Shown: positions 8,523 through 16,744 of the stretch, piece after piece
Layout: each line of letters starts with the position of its first letter
Position numbering within the stretch: the first letter of the stretch is position 1
Assembly (NCBI GenBank): GCA_963377175.1
Contig: CAUJNA010002791.1
Coordinates: forward strand, 1 to 64,000
DNA length: 64,000 nucleotides
From: Effrenium voratum
Taxonomy: Eukaryota; Sar; Dinophyceae; Suessiales; Symbiodiniaceae
Reading direction: 5' to 3'
The notes under the pieces: generated by a model
Databases searched by the model: none
Seen by the model: the letters and a program-made list of their open reading frames with translations, nothing else
What the model was told of the DNA's origin: nothing
Program-made: the position numbers and the translations under genes

Positions 8523-9179
8523 TTACACCAGTACGCTAGCTCCCGCCGTCAGCCGGTCGTAGGCCGACTGCCTCTCCAGCATGCGCATGGCGCGCTCGCT
8601 CGGCCGAGGCGCTTCTACGGGCTCGGGCCGTACCTCTCTGTGTACCTCGGGCTCGGGCTGTACCTCGGGCTCGGGCTGTACCTCGGGCTCTAACTGCGGC
8701 TCGGGCACGGGCGCTGCCTTGGGCGCAGCCTTGGGCTTGGGTGCTGCCTTGGGCTTGGGAGCTGGCGCGGCAACTGCCTTGGGTGCTGCCTTGGGTGCTG
8801 CCTTGGGCACGGGCGCTGCCTTGGGTGCTGCCTTGGGCGGTGCCTTGGGTGCTGCCTTGGGCGCTGCCTTGGCCACGGGTCCTGCCTTGGCCACGGGTGC
8901 TGCCTTGGCCGCGGGTGCTGCCTTGGCCACGGGTGCTGCCTTGGGTGCAGCCTTGGGAGCCGTCTTGGGCTTTGTGGGAAATCTCACCCTCTTGGGACGG
9001 AAAGGGGAGTCCGCCTCATACGCCGGCTCCGTGGGCAGGTCGTCGATCATTTTTTCTCTCCTCGCCAGGTCGTCGATCATTTTTTTGCTCTTCGGCAGGG
9101 GCAGCTCGGGCGGCTTCGGCTTGTTTTTACTACCCGGAGGTCTGCCTCTAGGCCTTGGCGCCGGTTGCGCTTGCTTCAT
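8523..9179 (-). CDS. AT-hook, Lys/Ala/Pro-repeat DNA-binding protein
   Basis: ATG at 9179, 218 residues, intact. Residues 9-22 (RPRGRPPGSKNKPK) form a textbook AT-hook (GRP core with flanking basics). After a spacer with two copies of KMIDDL comes a long array of KAAP/KAAPV units (roughly residues 73-150), like the tail of histone H1, then an acidic PEPEVQPEPEV segment and a short C-terminus. The expected role is binding or condensing viral DNA, perhaps as a core protein packaged with the genome. The array is made of near-identical GC-rich codons and must be slippage-prone. A shortened relative (69 residues) is at 38523-38732 and an N-terminal relic at 19087-19227. The AT-rich 9180-9224 spacer separates it from the penton gene. 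Confidence 0.65.
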   Translation of the reverse strand: MKQAQPAPRPRGRPPGSKNKPKPPELPLPKSKKMIDDLARREKMIDDLPTEPAYEADSPFRPKRVRFPTKPKTAPKAAPKAAPVAKAAPAAKAAPVAKAGPVAKAAPKAAPKAPPKAAPKAAPVPKAAPKAAPKAVAAPAPKPKAAPKPKAAPKAAPVPEPQLEPEVQPEPEVQPEPEVHREVRPEPVEAPRPSERAMRMLERQSAYDRLTAGASVLV

Positions 9180-9224
9180 CGGTTTTTTAATAGAATATAT
9201 TTTTTATTAAAGACCTTCGGGGAA

Positions 9225-9978
9225 TTAGACGTGATCCAAAAACAGCACGAAGGACAAGGACGAGCCCCGCAGTCGGACGACTTGGCCTTCCAGGTCTGTC
9301 AGCCGGAAGCGCAGGTGTCTCAGGGTGATGGGGCCCCTAACAGCCATGAAGTGCCCGTCATCGGAGCCGGTCTCCACGATGGTGCCCCGCCGCTCTCAGC
9401 GTTATCTTGGACAGGATGTCGTCCCCCAGATTGCCCAGCACGCGGCTGGCGTTGGCCAGCTGGGGGCAGCGCAGGTAGACCTCGTTGTATGCCATCATGC
9501 GCACGAACTCGAAGACCTGCTGCCCGCCGGAGACGAAGCTCGGGCCGAGCATGTGGTCGATGCTGAAGGGCTTGGATGGCGAGGCGGCCGGCGAGGTGGG
9601 GTAGTCCACAGCGTTAGGGAACTGCTGCTGCAGCTCCAGATCGTTCAGAATGAGGCGGTTGCCGTCGTAGGCTACGCTGAGGCTGTTAGTGGTTTCGCTG
9701 TACGTGGCTGAAGCGAAGTTGGAGCTGATCCAGGCTGCCAGCCTGGAGCCCGTGTAGGCGCCCTCCGGAAGGAGCGCCCAATTCAGCGTGCCGAGCGCGG
9801 CGTCTACCCAGTAGAGGTAGCGGCCCCGGTCTGTCGAGAGGAAGCTGTCCGCGATTCTGATCTTATAGACGGCCAGCCTGGCGTCGCTCTGCAGGTGCAG
9901 GGACTCTCCCAGGTCTACCTCGAAGTCGCTGTCCGAGCCGGCTACCCTCTTGCGGCTGTCCACGTAGATCGTCGTCAT
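9225..9978 (-). CDS. PLV minor capsid (penton) protein, frameshifted
   Basis: ATG at 9978 (MTTIYVDSRKRVAGSDSDF). The frame carries FEVDLGESL, LNWALLPEGAYTG, LAAWISSNF and GPSFVSGGQQVFEF, all of the kind found in PLV/Polinton penton proteins. The frame breaks at about 9384-9398, where two single bases are missing relative to the relic at 19273-19745. The conserved ending, seen in that relic as ITLRHLRFRLTDLEG and VRLRGSSLSFVLFLD, continues here in another frame to TTA at 9225-9227. The family makes the pentameric vertex capsomer. It lies 106 bases after the ATPase gene in the same direction. CTAAAGAAAAGA precedes the start. A two-base error in the assembly would restore an intact gene, so decay is not proven. 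Confidence 0.7.
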
Positions 9979-10084
9979 TCTTTTCTTTAGGAAGCCACCC
10001 GTTCTGCGAACGACGGGCGGCTGGACTGCTGCGACGGAGGTGCAGCAGGAGATATTCTCGCACCTCGCATTGATGAGCGTAGAG

Positions 10085-10876
10085 CTAGCGAACAGCTTCT
10101 GGCCCAGGAAGCTGAGCGCCGCTCCCATCGGCTTCTTTTTCCAGAGCGAAGCGCTCTTCGAAGCGCAAGTAGAACATCTCATTCTTTGGCTTGAGGTAGT
10201 AGACGAAGAGGAAGCTGTAGGGCTCTCGGGTCGCCTGCTCGTAGATCCTGTGCAGCTTGTCCTTCGGCAGCAGGGCGCTGAGCTCTTCGATGACGGCCTC
10301 CAGCTCGTGCTGGTTGCGCAGCCTCCAGCAGCAGAGGAATTGCTGATTGACCCGCACGGCTGCGCTGATTAGTCTCAGCTTCTGTGAGCTCACCCAGGTG
10401 CTGATTTGGAGGTGCCGACCCCTGATAAAGAGCGTGTCCAGGGCGCCGTGGGCCTTGTGCAGCTGTGGGCTATCTGCGAAGTCGTCGCAGATTATCAGCA
10501 CCTGATACAGCTTCTTCATCTCCAACTTCTTGGATGTCTCGGTGATCTTGCGCTGCCTCTGGATGATGTCCCGCAGCGCTGCCTCGTCCCGCTCGTCGTA
10601 GTAGGCCCTCTCCCGTTCGGTATTCACCCCCAGGTCCTCCTCTATGTACTTCTTGACGGGGATCCAGCCGTCGTCGATATTGATGGACGGACTGAAGATA
10701 TAGATTTTCTCGAAGACTCCGCGGTATTGCTCCAGAATCATGCTGATCAGCGCCACGGTTTTGCCGGACTTGCTGGGGCCGAGGAAGATGCCTGTACATG
10801 GTACCAGGGGCACCACGGGGTCCGAGGGCTGTTTGCTGCTGTACTCTGCCGTAGGAAACAGCTTGATCTTCCCCAT
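10085..10876 (-). CDS. Genome-packaging ATPase (A32/FtsK-HerA-like)
   Basis: I place the start at ATG 10876 (MGKIKLFPTAEYSS); the frame is open further upstream but that extension overlaps the divergent methyltransferase. 263 residues. Walker A GPSKSGKT (33-40), Walker B LIICDD (127-132), and the downstream RGRHLQISTWVSSQKLRLIS block typical of PLV, virophage and NCLDV packaging ATPases, followed by LRNQHELE. Its role is powering DNA translocation into the capsid. It is the first of the leftward structural gene block and diverges from the adenine methyltransferase with 53 bases between the starts. It appears intact. The N-terminal half of a distinct AT-rich ATPase is at 39566-39850. Confidence 0.85.
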   Translation of the reverse strand: MGKIKLFPTAEYSSKQPSDPVVPLVPCTGIFLGPSKSGKTVALISMILEQYRGVFEKIYIFSPSINIDDGWIPVKKYIEEDLGVNTERERAYYDERDEAALRDIIQRQRKITETSKKLEMKKLYQVLIICDDFADSPQLHKAHGALDTLFIRGRHLQISTWVSSQKLRLISAAVRVNQQFLCCWRLRNQHELEAVIEELSALLPKDKLHRIYEQATREPYSFLFVYYLKPKNEMFYLRFEERFALEKEADGSGAQLPGPEAVR

Positions 10877-10929
10877 CTCCTTTGCCTTACTTCCCAAATT
10901 CGACGGGGAAGCCGGGCAGTGAGACCGGG

Positions 10930-11754
10930 ATGAATCTAAAGGCTGGCATGCGGCTGAAGTACATGGGAAGCAAATCGTGGTTGGCCCCACACGTGGACCG
11001 GCTGCTGGGGGACGTCGCTGTGCTTCACTCTCCCTTCTTCGGCTCTGGAAAGCTGGAGTACTACCTCGCAACCCGGCGTCCGGCCCTGGAGGTGCGTGGT
11101 GTCGACGCCTTCGAGCCCGTCGCAAACCTGCACCGCTGTTACTTAAAGCAAGACCCGGTCTTCCTGCGCTCCTTGCTGCGCCTGGCTGGGCGCAAAGTAG
11201 ACAGGCGCTTCTACTTCAGCCGCCTCCTGCCAGGCGCTCAGAGAGGCCGCGCCGGGCGCCGGGCCGCCTGCTCGTACGTCCTGCTGCGCAACAGCTTCTC
11301 GGGAAAGTGGGGCTCCTTCGCACAGCAGCGGCCACTGGCGCTGAGCAGCGTGCGGCGTCTGCAGCGGCCGCCCACAAACGTGACCGTGCGGCACCACGAC
11401 GCACTGAGCTATCTGCGCGCTCTGCCCCGCCAAGCGCCGCGGCATTGTATCTATGCCGACCCTCCCTACATCTTCCCAGGCCGCAGCATGAACTACTATG
11501 GCACGAGAAGGCAGGGGCATGACCTGGCCTTCCACTCGGAGCTCCGAGACGCGCTCTTCGCAAGCGGCCTGCCCTTCCTCCTGAGCATAAACGACGTGCC
11601 TGAAGCCTGGGAGCTCTACAGCGGGGCCGGCTCCATCACAAGGCTGTGCTCGGGCAAGAACAGCTCCAAGCCAGAGCTGCTGGTGCTGCATCAGGGCAAT
11701 CCTGCTGTGGCGACTGGATTGAGTAAAGCAATCCTGTGCCCACAACAGGATTGA
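10930..11754 (+). CDS. D12-class (Dam-like) adenine-N6 DNA methyltransferase
   Basis: ATG at 10930 (MNLKAGMRLKYMGSK); 274 residues. Motif X-like KYMGSK (10-15), SAM-binding SPFFGSG (34-40, FxGxG core), an acidic strand end at VDAFEP, and the catalytic DPPY (177-180) preceded by HCIYA and followed by NYYG. This order matches the D12 family (Dam, T4 Dam, DpnM), which often recognise GATC. The D-P in motif I is replaced by S-P. The final dozen or so codons run into the hairpin repeat array, so the C-terminus has probably been altered: the natural body ends about at LLVLHQGN. A remnant of the same C-terminus is found at 36835-36890. The position opposite the ATPase suggests a shared bidirectional promoter. 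Confidence 0.75.
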   Translation: MNLKAGMRLKYMGSKSWLAPHVDRLLGDVAVLHSPFFGSGKLEYYLATRRPALEVRGVDAFEPVANLHRCYLKQDPVFLRSLLRLAGRKVDRRFYFSRLLPGAQRGRAGRRAACSYVLLRNSFSGKWGSFAQQRPLALSSVRRLQRPPTNVTVRHHDALSYLRALPRQAPRHCIYADPPYIFPGRSMNYYGTRRQGHDLAFHSELRDALFASGLPFLLSINDVPEAWELYSGAGSITRLCSGKNSSKPELLVLHQGNPAVATGLSKAILCPQQD

Positions 11755-11849
11755 GTGAAGCAATCCTGCGCCCACAACAGGATTGAGTGAAGCAATCCTG
11801 CGCCCACAACAGGATTGAGTGAAGCAATCCTGCGCCCACAACAGGATTG
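11716..11849. repeat. Tandem 32-nt hairpin repeats
   Basis: Four units of 32 bases, each with the inverted pair CAGGATTG - AGTGAAG - CAATCCTG followed by CGCCCACAA, so every unit can form an 8-bp stem with a 7-nt loop. The first unit differs slightly (AGTAAAG, TGTGCC). The array begins inside the methyltransferase reading frame and supplies its stop codon. It is not a CRISPR: there are no unique spacers. Confidence 0.85.
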
Positions 11850-11857
11850 CCAGGGCC

Positions 11858-11904
11858 GCACCAGGCCCGCACCAGGCCCGCACCAGGCCCGCACCAGGCC
11901 CGCA
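11858..11904. repeat. GCACCAGGCCC 11-mer array, copy 1
   Basis: About four head-to-tail copies of GCACCAGGCCC directly after the hairpin array. The same 11-mer forms arrays at 12023-12078 and 22645-22713. Confidence 0.85.
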
Positions 11905-12022
11905 CGTTGGCGTGGAATTAACGCCAGCGCAACACCCGACCTGCGAATTTAAAGAAGCTCACCGTTTGAGCTCCTTCAGCAAAGTTCACCAAGACCTCTA
12001 CCTCTCTCTGTTGAGAGGGCCC

Positions 12023-12078
12023 GCACCAGGCCCGCACCAGGCCCGCACCAGGCCCGCACCAGGCCCGCACCAGGCCCC
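12023..12078. repeat. GCACCAGGCCC 11-mer array, copy 2
   Basis: Five to six head-to-tail copies of the same 11-mer as at 11858-11904, on the same strand, separated from it by about 120 bases of unrelated DNA. Confidence 0.85.
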
Positions 12079-12261
12079 AATCCGACTTCGGTGTGGAGCG
12101 AGGTCGGATTTCCGACTTCGCTTTTCCAAGCCTTTTTGCGCACTTTTCCAGGCCCACCGCAGAGCGAAGCCGGACCGAAGCCGCGGAGCTGGTTTCGCTT
12201 TTCCAAGCCTTTTGCGCACTTTTCGGCCCCAGCGGTGACGAAGCCGTTTTGGACTGGTAGC

Positions 12262-12330
12262 GAGAGCCCATGGTGAGATGGTTTAGGCGTTGCTCTCCAC
12301 ATCGACGTTTCGGAGGTTCGATTCCTCCCG
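12262..12330 (+). tRNA. tRNA-like / SINE-head sequence
   Basis: GGTTCGATTCC (12315-12325), flanked by GGA/TCC pairs, is a perfect B box in a T-arm. TGGTGAGATGGTTTAGGC (12271-12288) resembles an A box and D-arm. The anticodon stem does not pair properly and the acceptor stem is not evident. A tRNA pseudogene or the RNA-polymerase-III promoter head of a SINE fits best. Confidence 0.35.
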
Positions 12331-13678
12331 GGACCTCGGCGGGCTGACGTGTTAGAGACCGGTGACATCGGCGGTGAGGCGCGCGTGTGACAAAAAAAAT
12401 TCATGAAGCAAATGCAAAAGGCAACTCCGACCGCAGAGAAGTCATGAAGCTTCCGTGCGCCCAGAAGCATGTGCTGAGGATGCAAATCCTCTGCGCACGT
12501 TTGCCCTCGCAAGACAAGGATCGTCTTTGAGCAGTCCGAGCGCACAGTGACGCAGGAGGCAGCGTTGAGCGTTTGTCGCCTGCGAGCCCGCAGCGACTCG
12601 GCCAAGCAAAACTTGAGCTTCTGGGCTCGGCGGCGAAGGATCTTGCCGCCGGACCAGGCAATTCCATCATCACCGCCATCTTTTCCCTTGCGTGTAGCTT
12701 GCAGAACTGCGATGAACTCTTCGAGTTATGGGGCCATCAGACGCAGTCGGATGTCTTCATTTGATGCTGCGGCCTGGTGCCTTTTGGTTTTCTCATGGTC
12801 TCGGAAGTGGCTGACCTGCCAATTGGCACAACCACGCCCATGAAGAAACCTACGATGACGCCACGAGCGCAATCGACATGGCTGCAGCTTTCACGCCAGT
12901 GATGGGGCAAGCCACCAAAACACGGCCGCGCCTGCTAACTTGTCTAAGAGCCGCCCAGCGAACACAGCGCGTCTTGACTTGCCAAGCACGGATGGTTTTG
13001 CAAGCGGGCCGCAGTGACCAAACCTTGGAAGCAATAGAAAACAACTGCCTTCTGAGCTGTCGCCATTGAGTCTGTGTAACCGCACAATCAGGAAAACTTT
13101 AAAGTCACTAGTGGCCAGGCCCCACTAAAAGTCTGGTAGTAACAATGCGCGCGCCCGCAGCTTGCAGGCAGACTTCCCACGAAAGTCTTGTTTTTCGAGC
13201 CGCCCTTACACACGAAAGCCTTTCTGAGAACGCTTCCGGAAAAGGGCGGTTTCAGAAGCGCCCCTTCTGAATCCTTACTGCTGGATGGGGCATGCCACCG
13301 AAACCAGCGTAAGCCATTGTGGGCGCCGGGCGGGGCAAGCCACCGAACCCGCAAGCGCACACCGCAACAAGCATAGGCGGCAGGGTGAAAAAAGAAAAAA
13401 AAAGCACACCGCAACAAGCATATCTGCTGCTCTGCAAAAACACATCCATCCGCTTGAAAAATATGATCCGCAAGAAACATACGACTTGGGCGGCTCTTGC
13501 GTCGCATCACGCATGTCCGTTCGTCAGCTCACAGCTTTCCTGTGAGAATCTTTTGCCCTGAGACGCTTTCCCTCTTGCTTGCAGAAGGCGTAGGGGCCGG
13601 GAGCCACCGAACTGGTTTGCTTGACGACTTTAGGCCTCATGGGGCGACCTTGGACGAAGATGTCAACTGGTCGGCGCT

Positions 13679-14567
13679 TGGTATGGGACCCTTTTAACGC
13701 ACTTCGCATCGGAGAGGCAAAAAACCCTGGGCCTGGGTGTGCTGATGGACTTGCGGATTTGTGTCACCAATGTGGGGTCCATTTTAAACAAGATGGATCA
13801 TGTTTTCAACCTGCCTGCCCATGTTGTTTGCCTTTCGGAAACCTGTGCTACTCCACATTCTATTAGAGTTATCCAGGGACAGTGCAGGAAGGCTGGAGTG
13901 AGTGCTATTTTCGGACATCCGGTGGAGACTAAGGCTATTCACGCTCACTGTTCATCTGATTACCGTGGCATTAACGCTGGGTGTGCGCTATTCTCCAAAT
14001 TACCCGCTCGACCCTACTCTATTAATGAGAACCTGTCCTCCTATTCCACAGGGCGTTTGAGTGCTGGCATTATCAGACTTGGGCATTTCGATGTGATTCT
14101 TGTCACCATTTACGGGGTACCTTCTTCCAAAGGATCCTCTGCTAATCAGGAGATCCTCCGACGCTTTTGATATTATCTCTTCTTCTCCTTTGCCGAGCTT
14201 GGTGGTGGGGGATTTCAACGAACCACCGCAAGGTATTGCCACTGTGTGTCCTGTTCTGCACTTGGGCTTTATCGAAATATTCGACTGGTGTGGTAAGACT
14301 TTGAGTAAAAAGCCCCCCGCGACCTGCAAGGATGTTACCTATAATGATTCTATGCTGGTCCACCCGATGCTGATTCCCTTTATTAAGGATGTGCAGGTGG
14401 ATCCTTTGTACAAGATTGATGTTCATTCACCGCTTTTTGTCACTTTTGACATCACTCAAGCTGTCAACACCTGGAAACGATGGAAAGTGCCGTGCTCATG
14501 GGCTCACAAAGAACTGGATCAGGGTACCCTTGAACAGTCCTACCTCCAGGTTTCAGGAAGGCCTTAA
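13679..14567 (+). pseudogene. LINE endonuclease domain (AP-endonuclease-like)
   Basis: Pieces lie in three frames. Frame 1 carries NALRIGEAKNPGPG to about 13735. Frame 2 (13740-14167) carries RICVTNVGSILNKMDHVF, VVCLSETCATPHS and LVTIYGVP, matching the N, E-T and Y-G-x blocks of exonuclease/endonuclease/phosphatase folds. Frame 3 (about 14160-14567) carries SLVVGDFNEPP, the catalytic G-D-F-N, and a later D-x-H-x-P-L-F (DVHSPLF) end block. In an intact element this domain nicks target DNA to prime reverse transcription. The shifts near 13738 and 14160 inactivate it. Confidence 0.75.
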
Positions 14568-16744
14568 CCCTCGCACGACGGAACAAGACATACTTCGTTC
14601 CGGCAATGGTCTACTCGAGTCGAAGCTGCTGTCAATCGGGCTCTTCAATGTGATGGTCCCCTGGAGCAGGGTGGTTTGCATCCGAGCGAACGAGGAAGAT
14701 GCTCTTGGGATGACACAAAGCAGCAATGTCGGCTTCTGGCGGGAAAAACTGACTGGAAGGGGGGCTACAACCCCTGTGAGACTACCAGCCTTCGCTCTGC
14801 ACAGAGAGTCCGCCAGACACTTGGACTGTTCCGTTCCATGCAAGCTGCGTTGAAGAGGATCGTGTGCCGGATGAGCTTCTTGCACAATGGCTTCAGGAAT
14901 GGTATGCCATCAAGACCGCCAAAGGGTATGGAGCAAGTTGGATTAACTGGATTCTCAAAGATACCGACTGTGTCGCTGTCCCATGCGAATTACCTGACCT
15001 TGACACTTTGCACGATCTCTTGCAATACAACAGATTCGATTCTGATGCTTTCTGCAAGCGGGAAATTGCGGCTCGACGAGATGCTAAAGCGAAGAGGCTA
15101 AAACGTGATGCGAAGGCAGGTCATTTGAAGACACAGTGCGGTGTGGTTAAGGGTGAGTGCCCGCCTCCCCTTAACTGGGCCCAGGACGTCCAAAGTGCTA
15201 GTGCTACTCTTCTCAGATGCAATAAGGGCCAACCCTGGCTTCTCTGCAGCGATACAAGGGCCTTCTGGGCTGGGCGACCTGCGCAATATGGTGGTTGTGA
15301 GATTCGTATCCTTCAGGTCTGTGGCTTGAGAATCGAGATATCTTCGGAACACAAGTTGCCTGCCAGTGGAACTCTAAGCCAAGTCAGATCGGCTACATCT
15401 GCTGACGAATTGCATATGCTTTTCGAGAACTATTGGACGCCGTACTGGCTCCGGGAGGGTGACTCTCATCCGCATAGGTGGGACGAGGCGCTCGAGATTG
15501 TCAACGGGATGGACGTCTTCCTGGACGATGTTGATATTCCTTGGGGTTCCATGGCTTCCTGGCGGCATATTCTGGAACTTGCGAAGAACGGTTCTTCTGC
15601 TGGTACGGACGGGTGGAGGTACGAAGAATTCAAAAAGTTGCCCGACACTGCACTTGGGGATCTCATGCAACTTTTTGATGGTGTCAGACAGTTTGGTCAT
15701 TTTCCCACTCGCATGATGGACGCGCGTACTATTTTAATTCCGAAGAAATTTGAATCGCTTGACATCGGTGATTTCAGGCCGATTACAGTTCTCGGATGTT
15801 TGATCCGTATTCATTCCAAGTTTGCTGCCTTTTTCACTATGTCTGCGTGGGCATCGAAGATTCCCGCTTCGGTATGCGGTGGTGTACCTGGCAGGGATAT
15901 TAAGGTTTTTACGTGGTTGCAACAGTTTGATGTTGAGCTCTCTCTCATCGAGGGGACCGACATGGGCGGCTTCTCGCTCGATTTGGCCCGGGCTTTCAAT
16001 ACTATTCCTCGTGCGCCCCTTGCCGCACTGATGAAGAAGATGGGGATCAGTGCGAGAGATGTGGATTTTTGGATTGACTCGCTTGGTGGGATGAGGAGAA
16101 GCCTGGCTTTCAAAGGGACTCTGGGGCCGTACATCTCTTCGGGGACCGGGATCCGCGAAGGAGATGCGATGAGTGTCGCTGCAATGACCTGCCTGAGTTA
16201 CTTGTATGTCAAGTGCATGGAGGCGGTGCATGTTGCTGCCTTCGTTTATGTGGATAATTGGGCTTATCACAGTGACCATACGGCACCTCTTGCCAATGCT
16301 TTGGATTCCACGGTGATCTTTGCCGAGGCTTTTTCGTTGACCATTGATTGGAACAAGTCTTGGTGTTGGGGAACAACCCAGAGGATGAAGGACTTTTGGA
16401 TCAGCTCGGAAACTTTGCAGGATCACTACGCTGCTGAAGTTCCCCTTGTGCAATCGGCGTCTGAGTTGGGTGTGATGCGCATTTATGGGAAGAAACCTGC
16501 TCCTGCAGCTCTGCATAAACGTATCTCTAAAGGTGTCGAACGAAGCAAGCGGATCCGGGCGGCTGCTGGTACTGTTCGCTCGCGAGCTGCAATGGTCCAG
16601 AGGTGCATTTGGCCCCTTGCTCTTTATAGTGCTGAGACCCAGTATGTTTCGATCAGCAAAATGAAGGAGCTCAGGCGGGCTGGTGTCAATGCTGTGGTCC
16701 ATGGAAACAGGCCTCGACCTGGGTTGCATGCCACTATCTTTTGA
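14568..16744 (+). pseudogene. LINE reverse transcriptase region
   Basis: A linker in two frames (14389-14853, 14676-14860) leads into a long frame from 14864 to 16744. Reverse-transcriptase blocks: ILIPKKF..DIGDFRPITVL (motif 2), GGFSLDLARAFNTIPR (motif A, Asp), GTGIREGDAMSVAAM (motif B region) and FVYVDNWAYH (motif C). Motif C reads YVDN, not the canonical YxDD, so the second metal-binding Asp is Asn; the rest of the palm looks normal. The frame ends at 16744 while coding continues in frame +1 from 16741, another frameshift rather than a natural gene boundary. Confidence 0.85.

Larger units (their letters stand above)
11905..13600. other. Non-coding stretch between PLV and LINE
   Basis: No supported gene. 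It holds a second 11-mer array (12023-12078), a direct repeat of about 30 bases around CGCTTTTCCAAGCC (about 12119-12150 and 12196-12224), a tRNA-like segment (12262-12330) and two copies of CACACCGCAACAAGCATA (about 13356-13373 and 13403-13421). The rest shows no coding signal in any frame. Confidence 0.6.

Noticed and set aside
8581..9210. Long Gly/Ala/Leu-rich plus-strand frame
   Set aside because: It is the antisense shadow of the AT-hook gene; the minus frame has an AT-hook and homologues, this one has only composition.
11716..11849. Possible CRISPR-like array
   Set aside because: Units are contiguous identical hairpins without unique spacers, in a eukaryotic genome.
15734..16729. Long minus-strand frame opposite the reverse transcriptase
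   Set aside because: Shadow frame; no motif, while the plus strand has RT motifs A to C.
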